Assembly (NCBI GenBank): GCA_964472525.1
Contig: CAYYLL010000011.1
Location: 1-64,000 of the forward strand
DNA from: SZUA-37 sp964472525
GTDB lineage: Bacteria; Pseudomonadota; Gammaproteobacteria; UBA6429; Thiohalophilaceae
DNA: 64,000 nucleotides
Reading direction: 5' to 3'
Shown: positions 31,367 to 40,667 of the stretch, piece after piece
How the letters are laid out: the number at the start of each line of letters is the position of its first letter
How positions within the stretch are numbered: the stretch's first letter is position 1
Notes under the pieces: model-generated
What the model saw: only the letters and a program-made list of their open reading frames with translations
Databases searched by the model: none
Told to the model about the DNA's origin: nothing
Program-made: the position numbers and the translations under genes

Positions 31367-33142
31367 ATGTCGTTAAATTTAAAGGTGTTAGGAAGTATGA
31401 GGCATTTACCAATACCAGACATTGGTGTGTGTCCACTCGTATGCATAGTCATATTGTTTGGAGTGGGGGGAGTACCTTTGAGGGTATTAGCCACTGAGCA
31501 TTTTCCTGTAAAGCTCACAGGTGATCTGGTTTATGAATATCGGCAAGAGAGTGAAGAAGCAGGCCCGGATATTATGCAGCAGTTAGCCAGTCTTAATATG
31601 AATGCACATAGTTATATCTGGAAGCCATGGTTTGCACAAGTATTGGGTAAGTTGAATCTTAGTTGGAGTGAGGTTAATAATGAGCAAGTTAAGACAACTG
31701 ATGAAATTGTGACTGGTAATATTGGGTTATACTTTTTACCCCAAAGTCGTTTTCCTCTGAACATAAACTATGACAAAACGAATAGCCGTGTAAGTGGTAA
31801 TTTGTTGGGACGATCTTATACCAATACCCACTATGGAGCGATGCAACGTTACCGAAATCCCAATGGTACTATGACGGCAAATATTGGGTATGATCATAAT
31901 AGTCAGGTTCTGGATAGTGACCGGAATCAGGAAGACGCCAGTGATATTTATCGAATGGGGTTTAATCAGCGCCTGGAAAAACATTTTTTCCAGTTAAATG
32001 TAGATCATCAGACAAGGGAACGTGATAGTACCGGCGAATTTGTTAAGCAGCAAGGATCTGTTTTACGACACAGATATAAACCGGACTCAACATTCACAAT
32101 TGAAAATATGCTAAGCGTTGTTGATAACGACGACAACACAAGCAATATTGACAGACAGATTCATCATATACAGGCATCATCTTATTTTTTCTTTCGTCCA
32201 GAAAATCAGTCTATCAATATTAATGGTGGTGTGCGTTATTATCAATTAGCTAACGATGGTGATATTGGTAGAAGTGAATCCAGTAATCTTTATGCACAGA
32301 CTGCTCTTAGCTATAAGGTTAATTCCACAGTTCGTTTAACAGGAAATATTACACGTTCAGAAACTAAAACAGATTCTGATAAAAAAATAATTGCAACACA
32401 ATCCATTAACCTGTCATACAGGCCAAAAAGTATCAAGCTTGGCAAGTACATGTATAACTGGGATATATCAGGTTTGGTACGAAACAGATCGGGTGGGGAT
32501 GACCAGGGGCAGCAATTTATATTTCAGTTGGGGCATACCATACAGCGGAATTTTTCTACTGGTTCATATTCAAATATGAATTACAGTTTTGGGCAACGAA
32601 TCTCGGAAGAACTGGATACGGTAGTAAAATCTCGAATACGCTTAACCCACACGGGTTCGGTAGCTTGGCAGCATTCACGATTGGGTAAAAATGCCTTTAT
32701 TCGATTTCTGGTAACTGATTCACGTACGAGTGGTGAGCAGGATGAAGAAATATATCAATTTGTTAATTTGCAATTCTCTGGCCTGATAAACTTTAAAAGT
32801 GATTCCAGTCTGAATGGTACGCTTAGTATTCAGAGTGTGCGTCAAACATATACGAATGAGAGTGACAATGGATTTGATACATACTCCAGTGGTAGCCTGG
32901 TATACCAGTATTTTCGGGTTATGGATATTCCACGATTACGATTCACTTCAGATCTTAAATTGAATGCCGAGAGTGTTTTACCTGTTGCCTTTACTGAAGA
33001 CAACAACAAAAGGGATGTTTGGGAAAATCGTTTGGATTATTCAATTGGCCGTCTTGATTTACGGCTAAGTTATCGCAAGTCAGTCATAAGAAATACTCGA
33101 CATGATCTTTTAATGTTAAGGCTTAAAAGGTGGTTTGATTGA
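31367..33142 (+). CDS. Predicted outer-membrane beta-barrel protein
   Basis: A 591-residue protein; the likely start is MRHLPIPDIGVCPL (31397), giving a signal peptide that ends near RVLA. The mature part is a long series of alternating polar/hydrophobic strands with aromatic girdles (INYDKTNSRVSG, ININGGVRYYQLAND, VRLTGNITRSETKT, LRFTSDLKLNAES) and ends LRLKRWFD. It has no CXXCH. By position between the cytochromes it may be the pore of a porin-cytochrome conduit, in the manner of MtrB/PioB, but I see no family-specific motif. Confidence 0.75.
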   Translation: MSLNLKVLGSMRHLPIPDIGVCPLVCIVILFGVGGVPLRVLATEHFPVKLTGDLVYEYRQESEEAGPDIMQQLASLNMNAHSYIWKPWFAQVLGKLNLSWSEVNNEQVKTTDEIVTGNIGLYFLPQSRFPLNINYDKTNSRVSGNLLGRSYTNTHYGAMQRYRNPNGTMTANIGYDHNSQVLDSDRNQEDASDIYRMGFNQRLEKHFFQLNVDHQTRERDSTGEFVKQQGSVLRHRYKPDSTFTIENMLSVVDNDDNTSNIDRQIHHIQASSYFFFRPENQSININGGVRYYQLANDGDIGRSESSNLYAQTALSYKVNSTVRLTGNITRSETKTDSDKKIIATQSINLSYRPKSIKLGKYMYNWDISGLVRNRSGGDDQGQQFIFQLGHTIQRNFSTGSYSNMNYSFGQRISEELDTVVKSRIRLTHTGSVAWQHSRLGKNAFIRFLVTDSRTSGEQDEEIYQFVNLQFSGLINFKSDSSLNGTLSIQSVRQTYTNESDNGFDTYSSGSLVYQYFRVMDIPRLRFTSDLKLNAESVLPVAFTEDNNKRDVWENRLDYSIGRLDLRLSYRKSVIRNTRHDLLMLRLKRWFD

Positions 33143-33182
33143 CATGCTATTGTATTGATATTTTAGTGTGAGGAAGACACAA

Positions 33183-33650
33183 ATGATGTTGTTTGCAAAC
33201 AGACAAAGTAAAGGGGTGAAAAATATCATGACGTTTAAAATTGTCATGTTAATTGCACTTATGATGACTGTAGCCCATGAAATAAAAGCAGAATATGGTG
33301 ATATTATCATTAATAATTATTCTGATGAGGCGGGTATGAACCCGGTGGTCTTTCCACACTGGTTTCATCGTATCAGATTTCGTTGCAAGGTTTGTCATAC
33401 TGATATTGGTTTTAAATTCAAGGCAGGGGGTAATGATATAGATATGCTCAAGATCATTGACGGGCAATATTGTGGTGCTTGTCATAATGGAGAGGTTGCA
33501 TGGCCTGTAGAAAATTGTAATCTTTGCCATACAGGTAATCCGGGTACACCAACTCAGGTGCATGGCAATACTTTAAATATGCTGATAAAACTAAAACATA
33601 AAAAGCCAACTAAAATAAAATCTGAAAAGCCAGGCAAGGCAAAAAAGTAG
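33183..33650 (+). CDS. Triheme c7-type cytochrome, copy A
   Basis: About 155 residues; ATG 33183 follows AGGAAGACAC (a second ATG at 33228 lies directly before the hydrophobic signal MTFKIVMLIALMMTVAHEIKA). Three CXXCH sites: CKVCHTDIGF, CGACHNGEVAW and CNLCHTGN. HWFHRIRFRCKVCH supplies additional histidine ligands. It matches the c7-type triheme domain found in clusters for extracellular electron transfer. The basic Lys/Pro-rich tail is unusual. It is a close paralogue of 36809-37219 (shared AEYGD start, PHWFHRIRFRCKVCH). Confidence 0.88.
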   Translation: MMLFANRQSKGVKNIMTFKIVMLIALMMTVAHEIKAEYGDIIINNYSDEAGMNPVVFPHWFHRIRFRCKVCHTDIGFKFKAGGNDIDMLKIIDGQYCGACHNGEVAWPVENCNLCHTGNPGTPTQVHGNTLNMLIKLKHKKPTKIKSEKPGKAKK

Positions 33651-33663
33651 AGGAGTAAACGCC

Positions 33664-34296
33664 ATGCAAAGTATCAACAAAACACTCTCTTTATTGCTAA
33701 CTCTTGTGTTTGTCTATTCGGCAGGTTTTGTTTTATCAGGAAGGAATAATGTATTAGCAGCAGATCCTAATACTTTTAATCGTTTGTTAAAAAAAAATAA
33801 GGTGAGAAATCCTGCTCCACCAAAAGATGGCATTCATAACATACAAAGTGATGGTACGTATATTTTACAACCACCACTTGAGGCATTTAAAAAATTACCA
33901 AAGTCCAGGGCAGGTAACTATGTTGACTGGGTTAAAGCCTTAAAGATGAAAAAAATTCAACCACGTTATGACAAGAATGATCCAAAGGTGAAACCGATAA
34001 TTATGGATCTTAATATTATTCGTGAAGTAAAGGGGTCAATGCCTGATGTAGTTTACCCTCATGCACAACATACTGAGTGGTTGGATTGTTCAAATTGTCA
34101 TCCTGCTATTTTTATACCACAAAAAGGTGCAAACCAGATGAGTATGGCATCAATATTACTTGGGAAACAGTGTGGTGTATGTCACGGTAAAGTCGCTTTT
34201 CCGGTCACTGCCTCTACTTGTCGAACATGCCATTCAAAGGCTAAAAAGCCAAAAAAATCAGCTAAAAATAAAAATGTATCGGCAGTAAAAAAGTAA
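33664..34296 (+). CDS. Triheme c7-type cytochrome, copy B
   Basis: A 210-residue exported cytochrome. After the signal peptide comes a roughly 100-residue haem-free region (DGIHNIQSDGTY, LPKSRAGNYVDWVKALK), then a triheme domain: CSNCHPAIF, CGVCHGKVAF and CRTCHSK, with PHAQHTEWLDC supplying further ligands. The C-terminus is lysine-rich. Its paralogue is at 36228-36758. GAGGAGTAAACGCC gives a strong ribosome binding site, 13 bp after copy A. Confidence 0.88.
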   Translation: MQSINKTLSLLLTLVFVYSAGFVLSGRNNVLAADPNTFNRLLKKNKVRNPAPPKDGIHNIQSDGTYILQPPLEAFKKLPKSRAGNYVDWVKALKMKKIQPRYDKNDPKVKPIIMDLNIIREVKGSMPDVVYPHAQHTEWLDCSNCHPAIFIPQKGANQMSMASILLGKQCGVCHGKVAFPVTASTCRTCHSKAKKPKKSAKNKNVSAVKK

Positions 34297-34320
34297 GTAA
34301 CTAAATGATAGAGGTAAAGC

Positions 34321-35256
34321 ATGTATAACAGGCAAACATGTTTTGGCTATGTAATGGCAATTTCAGTGGGGGGTTGTTGCCTGATATTTTCTTATCAGAC
34401 AAAAGCTGATACAGAGATTGAGCTGAAAACAGCAAAGGTTGTATCAGAAGAAGATAAAGCTATAAGTGCTAAAAGGAAAAGTCTTTTAAATATGCTGAAT
34501 TTTTTTGACAAACTTGTTTATGAGTCACCACATATTAAAATCATAAAAGAGAGTGATAATGAAATAGCCAAAAGTTTACTTGAGAAAATACGTGGTGATT
34601 ATGTAAAGGCCAGAGAGAAATTTGACCAGGGTAATTTTGATGAGGCTAAAAAGCTGGTAAGACACGGATTTGCCTCGATACCTAAAATTTTTCATATGGT
34701 GAAAGATAAAAAAAAGGCAAGACTTGAAATACAGCATCGTTATCAAGACATATCTAAAAGAGTTGATAGTTTCTGTTTGGCATTTGCCGATGTGGTTTCA
34801 GAGAAAGGTATCGCCGTAGAAAAATTACTGGATTTAACCGAGATAGATGTGCTGGTCAATAAAGCCAAAACATATGCCACAGAAAATCATTATAACGATG
34901 CTTATAACCTTATGAAAACTGTTTCAAACCGTCTTGAAGTTGCATTAATCAAGGCGCACCATAAGGAAACTCTTGTGTATAAACTAGAGTTTGCAACACC
35001 TGAAGATGAATATGTGTATGAACTTAAACGTAACAAAAGCTATTTGCAAGTCGCAAATAATTTAATAGAACATTATCCGCCTGAACGGGCTAGGAGATTA
35101 CCTTTGGTTAGACGATTATTTAAAAAGAATGATGAATCTATCGCTCAAGCTAATAAATTATTTGCTTCCGGGGAAACAAGGCAGGCGATTAGTATGCTGG
35201 AGCAAGGCACCAAATATCTGATGCAGGCACTACGAATTAGTGGGCTGGCATTATGA
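34321..35256 (+). CDS. Exported helical protein, copy C, unknown function
   Basis: A 311-residue protein with a signal-like N-terminus (YVMAISVGGCCLIFSYQTKA) and an otherwise all-helical, charged mature part rich in heptad-like segments (AREKFDQGNFDEAKKLVRHGF, ALIKAHHKETLVYKLEFATPEDEYVYELKRN). The pattern recalls TPR-type or coiled-coil repeats. It has no CXXCH. It is paralogous to the next gene; both contain the FATPEDEYVYE / FATAKDEYLYE block. Possibly a periplasmic scaffold for the neighbouring cytochromes. Confidence 0.75.
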   Translation: MYNRQTCFGYVMAISVGGCCLIFSYQTKADTEIELKTAKVVSEEDKAISAKRKSLLNMLNFFDKLVYESPHIKIIKESDNEIAKSLLEKIRGDYVKAREKFDQGNFDEAKKLVRHGFASIPKIFHMVKDKKKARLEIQHRYQDISKRVDSFCLAFADVVSEKGIAVEKLLDLTEIDVLVNKAKTYATENHYNDAYNLMKTVSNRLEVALIKAHHKETLVYKLEFATPEDEYVYELKRNKSYLQVANNLIEHYPPERARRLPLVRRLFKKNDESIAQANKLFASGETRQAISMLEQGTKYLMQALRISGLAL

Positions 35257-35326
35257 TTAATATTCCCCGTCTTGTATCGGGTTTATGCAAAATGAATAAC
35301 ATTGGTAAAGTATCAGGGTAAGATAA

Positions 35327-36211
35327 ATGACAATTTCCAGATTAATAAAAATATTTTTATTGCTTGGCATGATGGGCAGTCAGCTCGTTGTTGCACAAGT
35401 TGAACAACATAATAGTTTTCGCAAGAATAAGGTGAACGGTGATCGAATTGAATTTATTAAGAGATTACTTGAAAATTCATCTGCAGCACGTAAAGTTAAA
35501 CAAAGTGATAATCCGGTTGTTAGTGATTTATACAAAGAAGCATGGCTTTTGTATAAACGTGCAGTTTCTGCAAGAGACAATAATGATCCGAAAGTAATGA
35601 ATGAAGCACTTTCTCATGCTACCGAAACTATGTTTAAAGCTGTTCGTTTTGTGAAGCATAAAAAGTTGCTGGATAAGAAAAAGCAGATGGAGTTTAACCA
35701 ACGCATGGACAGTATTAATGCCCTGTTAAAAGCACATAAACGCATTAGTGAAGAAAAAAATGTAACCAGTCAGTACGATGAGTTGGCGGTGGCTGTACAT
35801 AAGAAAGTTGATGCGGCCAACGACTTGGTGTCCAAAGGGAAAATAAATGCAGCCTATGTAATTGTTGATGAAGCCTATGTGCAAATTAAAATTGCAATCA
35901 GCAAATTAAGAAATGGTGATACATTGATACGGTCTTTACATTTTGCGACTGCAAAAGATGAGTACCTGTATGAAATGGATAGAAATGATACTCATAAGAT
36001 GCTGGTTAAGCTTTTACTTGAAGAAAAACTTAAAAGCCTGTCTGTGAAAAAAAGGACACAAGGTTATCTTGATAAGGCTAAATTATTACGGCAAGAAGCT
36101 GAAAAGCATGCGGCGGATAATGATTACAAGGCCGCAATTAAAAGTTGTGAAAAATCAACTCAACAGTATGTTCGTGCCATACGTGCGGCAGGTTTGTATA
36201 TACCAGGATAG
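35327..36211 (+). CDS. Exported helical protein, copy C', unknown function
   Basis: A 294-residue protein with a clear signal peptide (MTISRLIKIFLLLGMMGSQLVVA) and a helical mature region. It shares with the preceding gene the order of segments: an N-terminal IEFIKRLLENSSAARKVKQSDN block, FATAKDEYLYEMDRN in the middle and AIKSCEKSTQQYVRAIRAAGL at the end. It has no cysteine motif for haem. The two copies sit at the centre of a mirrored gene order. Confidence 0.75.
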   Translation: MTISRLIKIFLLLGMMGSQLVVAQVEQHNSFRKNKVNGDRIEFIKRLLENSSAARKVKQSDNPVVSDLYKEAWLLYKRAVSARDNNDPKVMNEALSHATETMFKAVRFVKHKKLLDKKKQMEFNQRMDSINALLKAHKRISEEKNVTSQYDELAVAVHKKVDAANDLVSKGKINAAYVIVDEAYVQIKIAISKLRNGDTLIRSLHFATAKDEYLYEMDRNDTHKMLVKLLLEEKLKSLSVKKRTQGYLDKAKLLRQEAEKHAADNDYKAAIKSCEKSTQQYVRAIRAAGLYIPG

Positions 36212-36227
36212 AGAGGTATACGGGTTA

Positions 36228-36758
36228 ATGTTCAGGTATTATTTTTTTTCAGGAATATTACGTATCATTATTGTAATGCTTATTACAGGAACAGCATTTG
36301 CTGCTAATCCGAAATGGAAAAATATAGGTGATGACGGTATACATGATCCGGATAGCCCGGCAATTGGTGTTTTGCAGGAACCGGGTGATGCATTGTCAAA
36401 ACTACCTTCAAGTACAAGTGGCAACAAGGTTGACTGGGTCAAGGCTCTTGAGCAGAAGGTAATTAATCCACGGACTAATATCTGGCCTGAAACAAAAGTA
36501 AGAATTCGTGAAACTAAAGTACTAATGAAAAAAACAGGGGAAATGCCGGTTGTCCTGTTTCCACATAGACAGCATACGCTTTGGCTTGATTGTAAAAATT
36601 GTCACGAAAAAATATTCAAATCAAAAATAGGTGCGAATAAGATCAATATGCTTAAAATATTGAATGGGGAATATTGTGGTCGTTGCCATGGTGCAGTGGC
36701 CTTCCCCTTAACAGAGTGTGGTCGTTGTCATAGCGTACCGCGAAGTAAGCTAAATTGA
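36228..36758 (+). CDS. Triheme c7-type cytochrome, copy B'
   Basis: A 176-residue protein starting at ATG 36228 (signal FFSGILRIIIVMLITGTAFA); a longer open frame upstream overlaps copy C' and is not used. It repeats the layout of copy B: DGIHDPDSP, LPSSTSGNKVDWVKALE, PHRQHTLWLDCKNCH, then CGRCHGAVAFP and CGRCHSVP. Three haems. It lacks the lysine-rich tail of copy B. Confidence 0.87.
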   Translation: MFRYYFFSGILRIIIVMLITGTAFAANPKWKNIGDDGIHDPDSPAIGVLQEPGDALSKLPSSTSGNKVDWVKALEQKVINPRTNIWPETKVRIRETKVLMKKTGEMPVVLFPHRQHTLWLDCKNCHEKIFKSKIGANKINMLKILNGEYCGRCHGAVAFPLTECGRCHSVPRSKLN

Positions 36759-36808
36759 GATTACTATACGGTGGTCATTAATGATCAGGCAATGGTATAC
36801 AAATATAG

Positions 36809-37219
36809 ATGCGACAGATGAACTCTCTCATTACCTCTCTTAATATATACTGGTATAGCATCATGCTGATGCTAGTGACCTTATTTATGGGTTATCAACC
36901 CGCTATGGCAGAATACGGTGATGTGGTTTTGAATAAATCCGCAGAAGCGGAGGGTATGCCCCCCGTGATTTTCCCTCACTGGTTTCATCGTATTCGCTTT
37001 CGTTGCAAAGTTTGTCATTTTGAACTGGGGTTCAAAATGCGTGCAGGGAGTAATTATGTCAATATGCAGGAGATCCTTGATGGGAAATTCTGTGGCATGT
37101 GTCATAACGAAAAAACTGCCTGGGGGATAGAAAATTGTGACTTGTGCCACTCGGGTAAACCAGGGGTGAAAAGTGGAATTTATGGTGGACATTCAACAGC
37201 AGGTCCGGGGAAATGGTAA
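36809..37219 (+). CDS. Triheme c7-type cytochrome, copy A'
   Basis: A 136-residue exported cytochrome, paralogue of copy A: signal IMLMLVTLFMGYQPAMA, then AEYGDVVLNKSAEAEGMPPVIF, HWFHRIRFRCKVCHFELGF, CGMCHNEKTAW and CDLCHSGK. Three haems. The stop overlaps the start of the second NHL gene by 7 bp (ATGGTAA), so they are translationally coupled. Confidence 0.88.
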   Translation: MRQMNSLITSLNIYWYSIMLMLVTLFMGYQPAMAEYGDVVLNKSAEAEGMPPVIFPHWFHRIRFRCKVCHFELGFKMRAGSNYVNMQEILDGKFCGMCHNEKTAWGIENCDLCHSGKPGVKSGIYGGHSTAGPGKW

Positions 37220-38289
37220 GCCAAACTGTTTTTACACCAGCTCGTTCCTTTTACCTGTTACTCTTGCTGCTATTGGTATCGTGTACATCAACAGGGCCTG
37301 GAACATTACATTTACAATCTGATACTGAGCACTATCGGCTTTGGCCTGCAGCCCCTGAACAACCTCGTTATCGTTACCTGGGTCAGCTAACAGGTGAAAA
37401 AAACTTTTTTGAAAAAAATTCTCAGGGTGGGACCGTGGCCAGTTTTTTTAAATGGCTAATTGGTCTTGATGGGCAAAGCCGGCAACAGAATGTATTGCAA
37501 CGACCACAAGGGGGCATGGTTGATGAGCAGGGTCGTATCTATGTTACTGACATTAGTCGTGGCGCCGTGTTTGTTTTTGATGAAGTGGCAGGCCAGTTAT
37601 CACTTTGGCAATGGGCCGAACCTAATGTTGGTTTTAAGGCGCCGATTGGTATAGTCAAAACAAATCAAGGACAGATTCTGGTCGCTGATGCGGAATTAGC
37701 ACAAGTGTATCGTCTTAGTGGCAGTGGTAAACCCATAGGTGCTTTTGGAGCTGGGATTCTTAAACGACCAACAGGGCTTGCTTACGATAGTGTTTCACAA
37801 CAAGTATTTGTTGCCGATGGCCAAGCACATAACATTAAGGTGTTTTCTCAGGAAGGAAAGTTACTTAAAACCATTGGCAGGCGTGGACAGGGAAATGGTG
37901 AGTTTAATGGCCCAACCTATCTTAGTTTTAACCGTGGTCGTCTTTATGTAACGGACACCTTAAATGCCCGTATTCAGGTATTTGATAAAACCGGGAGATA
38001 TCTTTTAAGTATAGGTAAACGAGGTTTGTATGTTGGTAACCTTACACGGCCTAAGGGCGTAGCAGTTGATCAACAGGGAAATGTATATGTGGTTGAATCC
38101 TATTATGATCATTTACTGGTATATGATAAATTTGGTCGATATCTTTTACCGATAGGTGGTACAGGAAAAGGAGTAGGGCAGTTCTTTTTGCCAGCAGGCG
38201 TCTGGACAGACAAAAACAACCGTATTTTTATTGCTGATATGTTTAATGGGCGTGTAGTCGTACTGCAATATTTAGAGGCACCGTCATGA
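37213..38289 (+). CDS. NHL-repeat beta-propeller lipoprotein, second copy
   Basis: A 358-residue protein with signal and lipobox (LLLLLLVSC, about residue 23). Six NHL blades follow, for example GGMVDEQGRIYVTDISRGAVFVFD, GVAVDQQGNVYVVESYYDHLLVYD and GVWTDKNNRIFIADMFNGRVVVL (each given in part). It is similar in order and blade sequence to the NHL protein at 28021-29181, and like that one it directly precedes a CXXCH cytochrome whose N-terminus is of the same type. It overlaps the 11-heme gene in an ATGA junction. Confidence 0.87.
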   Translation: MVSQTVFTPARSFYLLLLLLLVSCTSTGPGTLHLQSDTEHYRLWPAAPEQPRYRYLGQLTGEKNFFEKNSQGGTVASFFKWLIGLDGQSRQQNVLQRPQGGMVDEQGRIYVTDISRGAVFVFDEVAGQLSLWQWAEPNVGFKAPIGIVKTNQGQILVADAELAQVYRLSGSGKPIGAFGAGILKRPTGLAYDSVSQQVFVADGQAHNIKVFSQEGKLLKTIGRRGQGNGEFNGPTYLSFNRGRLYVTDTLNARIQVFDKTGRYLLSIGKRGLYVGNLTRPKGVAVDQQGNVYVVESYYDHLLVYDKFGRYLLPIGGTGKGVGQFFLPAGVWTDKNNRIFIADMFNGRVVVLQYLEAPS

Positions 38290-40667
38290 TGCATTATCGA
38301 TCATTTTTCATTTGTTCATTGCTGCTTATTACAAGTTTCTCTATTCAGGCAGCAAGGATATCAGACGTTGCGAATACAAAGCATAACCTTTCAGTTACAG
38401 GTCCGGGCTCAGTACGTGCAGACAGTGAAAGCCAAATTTGTGTGTTTTGCCATACGCCTCATAATGCAGAAAATATTCCGGCTGCACCCTTATGGAACCG
38501 AAGTTTGTCTGGTGCTACCTATAATACCTATTCATCAAACTCGATGGATGCAACCGGTTTAAACCAACCAGCAGGTAGCTCAAAACTCTGTCTGTCATGT
38601 CATGATGGTACCCTGGCCTTGGGCACAGTTAATGTATTGAATGGTAAGGAGAATGTAACAGTACCTCTTCAAGGAACAGGAGCCGGTGGCACTATGCCAC
38701 CAGGGGATGGTGTGCAAACTGGTTTTACCCGTTATCTTGGAACCGACTTAAGTAACGATCATCCCATATCGTTTACCTATGATAGTGCGCTGGCCAGTAG
38801 CGATGGAGAATTGCGCGATCCACAACTTGAAAGTTATATCCAGAATCGGGTTCCGGGAATCAAACCTGTCGTACCTCTGGAATCAGATAAACTTCAGTGT
38901 ATCAGTTGTCATGATCCGCATCTTCGTGATGAAGATATGACTCGCAATATTAAATTCCTGCGTTTGAACCGTACACAGCACTTAAGTCCTGTTGGTAGTA
39001 ATTTTAATGCATCAGGGGACATTATTTGTTTGGCTTGCCACGATAAATTGGGGCAGGCATGGGCTGGCTCTGTGCATGCTGATCCTGTTGTTGCCAATGA
39101 GGTCTATACAGATAGTGCTGCAGCACAGCGTGACTTTAGTTCGGGAATACAAGTTTGGGAGGCATCCTGCCTGAACTGCCATGATACTCATACAGTACAA
39201 GGCTCTCGACGTTTATTACGTGAAGGTACTGATGGTGTGGGTGTACCAAAAACAGGTGGTAGTTCAGCTATTGAGGAAACCTGTTACCTTTGTCACTCGA
39301 TGGATGGTGGGACTTTAACCGGGCAAAGTGGTGCAAACTTTCAGGTACCCAATGTTAAAACAGATTTTCTTTCAGCACGGCACATGCCGATTAACAACAC
39401 TGATCAACCGGCAGGAGATGAACAACATAACATCAGTAATGCTGATTTTATCGAAAGCCAGACTCAACTTGGTAAAGGTAACCTGAACAACCGACATGTC
39501 GAATGTACTGATTGTCATAATCCTCATCGACTCACCAAGGCGGCAAAATTTTATGAACCCGGTAATGCAATAGCGGGTACACATGATCATACGGCTGGGC
39601 ACAGTAATATAGCTTCAGGTGTCCTACGTGGTAGTTGGGGGGTTGAACCGATTTACGGCAGCACCAGCTTTATGAACAATCCAGCGGGTTATCAGGTAAA
39701 AAGTGGTGATGGGGGACTCGGCGCAGGTACGGCTGTAAATAATACCTATGTTACTCGTGAGTACCAGATATGCATTAAATGTCACTCCGATTTTGCTTAT
39801 AACACAGCACCTTTTCTTGGTGATTCGGGTGGGGGTACAGCATTAGGGACTAATCAGGTTACACAATATACTAACCAGGCGATGGAGTTTCAGGCACCAC
39901 TCAGTCATAAAGGTGAGTTAACAGCTCCTGGATGGGCAACGAATAATCACCGTTCCTGGCATCCTGTAATTGATGATACCGGTCGCACAACGGCACAAAG
40001 AGGCAACCTTGATCCTAGTATCTTTTTATCACCCTGGAACGGATCTGCCGATGTAGGTACGCAGACTATGTATTGTTCTGATTGTCATGGTTCTGAAACT
40101 GCACCGGGTACGGTAGAACCATCTGGCGGGGTGAATGGCAATCCCTGGGGACCTCATGGTTCGAATAAAGATTTTATTCTTAAAGGTGACTGGGATCTGA
40201 ATACGGGCACCGGACAGTCGGATGATCTTTGTTTTAAGTGTCATAATTATGATGACTATGCCAACCCCAATAACAGTAATCCGAAGCAAAGTGGTTATCG
40301 CACTAGTGGTGGTGGCGGCGGTGGTGGTGGTATGGGGGGTGGTATGGGTATGGGTATGGGTTTGCCTTTTGCGGGAACTAATTTGCATATCGGTCATGCC
40401 AGCCGTATTGGCCGTATCAAGTGTACCTGGTGTCATACCAGTGTTCCGCATGGATGGAAGAACAAAGCATTTCTGGTTAATCGTAATGATGTGGGTGCAG
40501 AAGCCGGCCTGGCTGAAGGTACTCATGTTTCATCACCTTATACAAAGGGGCCTTACTATCAGAATGCGATGTTAGGGATTTCATCATGGGCTACCAGTGG
40601 GCAATGGATGGCCGGTAATTGTGGTGGACGAATGTGGATGAGAATGAATTGTCGGAACCCGCCATGA
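38286..40667 (+). CDS. 11-heme exported cytochrome with tetraheme module
   Basis: A 793-residue protein with a signal peptide (ending near SIQA) and eleven CXXCH sites. The first four (CVFCHTPH, CLSCHDG, CISCHDPH, CLACHDK) and their surroundings (TKHNLS, PLWNR, LSNDHPI) reproduce the tetraheme cytochrome at 29365. Seven more follow: CLNCHDTH, CYLCHSMD, CTDCHNPH, CIKCHSDF, CSDCHGSE, CFKCHNYD, CTWCHTSV. A glycine/methionine-rich segment (about residues 675-692) lies before the last haem. It could cap, anchor or branch a polymer of the tetraheme subunit, or be an outer-surface terminal cytochrome. ATGA junctions couple it to both neighbours. Confidence 0.85.
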   Translation: MMHYRSFFICSLLLITSFSIQAARISDVANTKHNLSVTGPGSVRADSESQICVFCHTPHNAENIPAAPLWNRSLSGATYNTYSSNSMDATGLNQPAGSSKLCLSCHDGTLALGTVNVLNGKENVTVPLQGTGAGGTMPPGDGVQTGFTRYLGTDLSNDHPISFTYDSALASSDGELRDPQLESYIQNRVPGIKPVVPLESDKLQCISCHDPHLRDEDMTRNIKFLRLNRTQHLSPVGSNFNASGDIICLACHDKLGQAWAGSVHADPVVANEVYTDSAAAQRDFSSGIQVWEASCLNCHDTHTVQGSRRLLREGTDGVGVPKTGGSSAIEETCYLCHSMDGGTLTGQSGANFQVPNVKTDFLSARHMPINNTDQPAGDEQHNISNADFIESQTQLGKGNLNNRHVECTDCHNPHRLTKAAKFYEPGNAIAGTHDHTAGHSNIASGVLRGSWGVEPIYGSTSFMNNPAGYQVKSGDGGLGAGTAVNNTYVTREYQICIKCHSDFAYNTAPFLGDSGGGTALGTNQVTQYTNQAMEFQAPLSHKGELTAPGWATNNHRSWHPVIDDTGRTTAQRGNLDPSIFLSPWNGSADVGTQTMYCSDCHGSETAPGTVEPSGGVNGNPWGPHGSNKDFILKGDWDLNTGTGQSDDLCFKCHNYDDYANPNNSNPKQSGYRTSGGGGGGGGMGGGMGMGMGLPFAGTNLHIGHASRIGRIKCTWCHTSVPHGWKNKAFLVNRNDVGAEAGLAEGTHVSSPYTKGPYYQNAMLGISSWATSGQWMAGNCGGRMWMRMNCRNPP

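Noticed and set aside
36069..36227. Longer reading frame before the B' cytochrome
   Set aside because: It overlaps the coding end of C' by more than 140 bp, and the internal ATG at 36228 starts directly before a normal signal peptide.
40029..40526. 165-codon antisense frame with many histidines and threonines
   Set aside because: It is the shadow of the glycine-rich and CXXCH-rich part of the 11-heme gene, has no ribosome binding site and no family resemblance.
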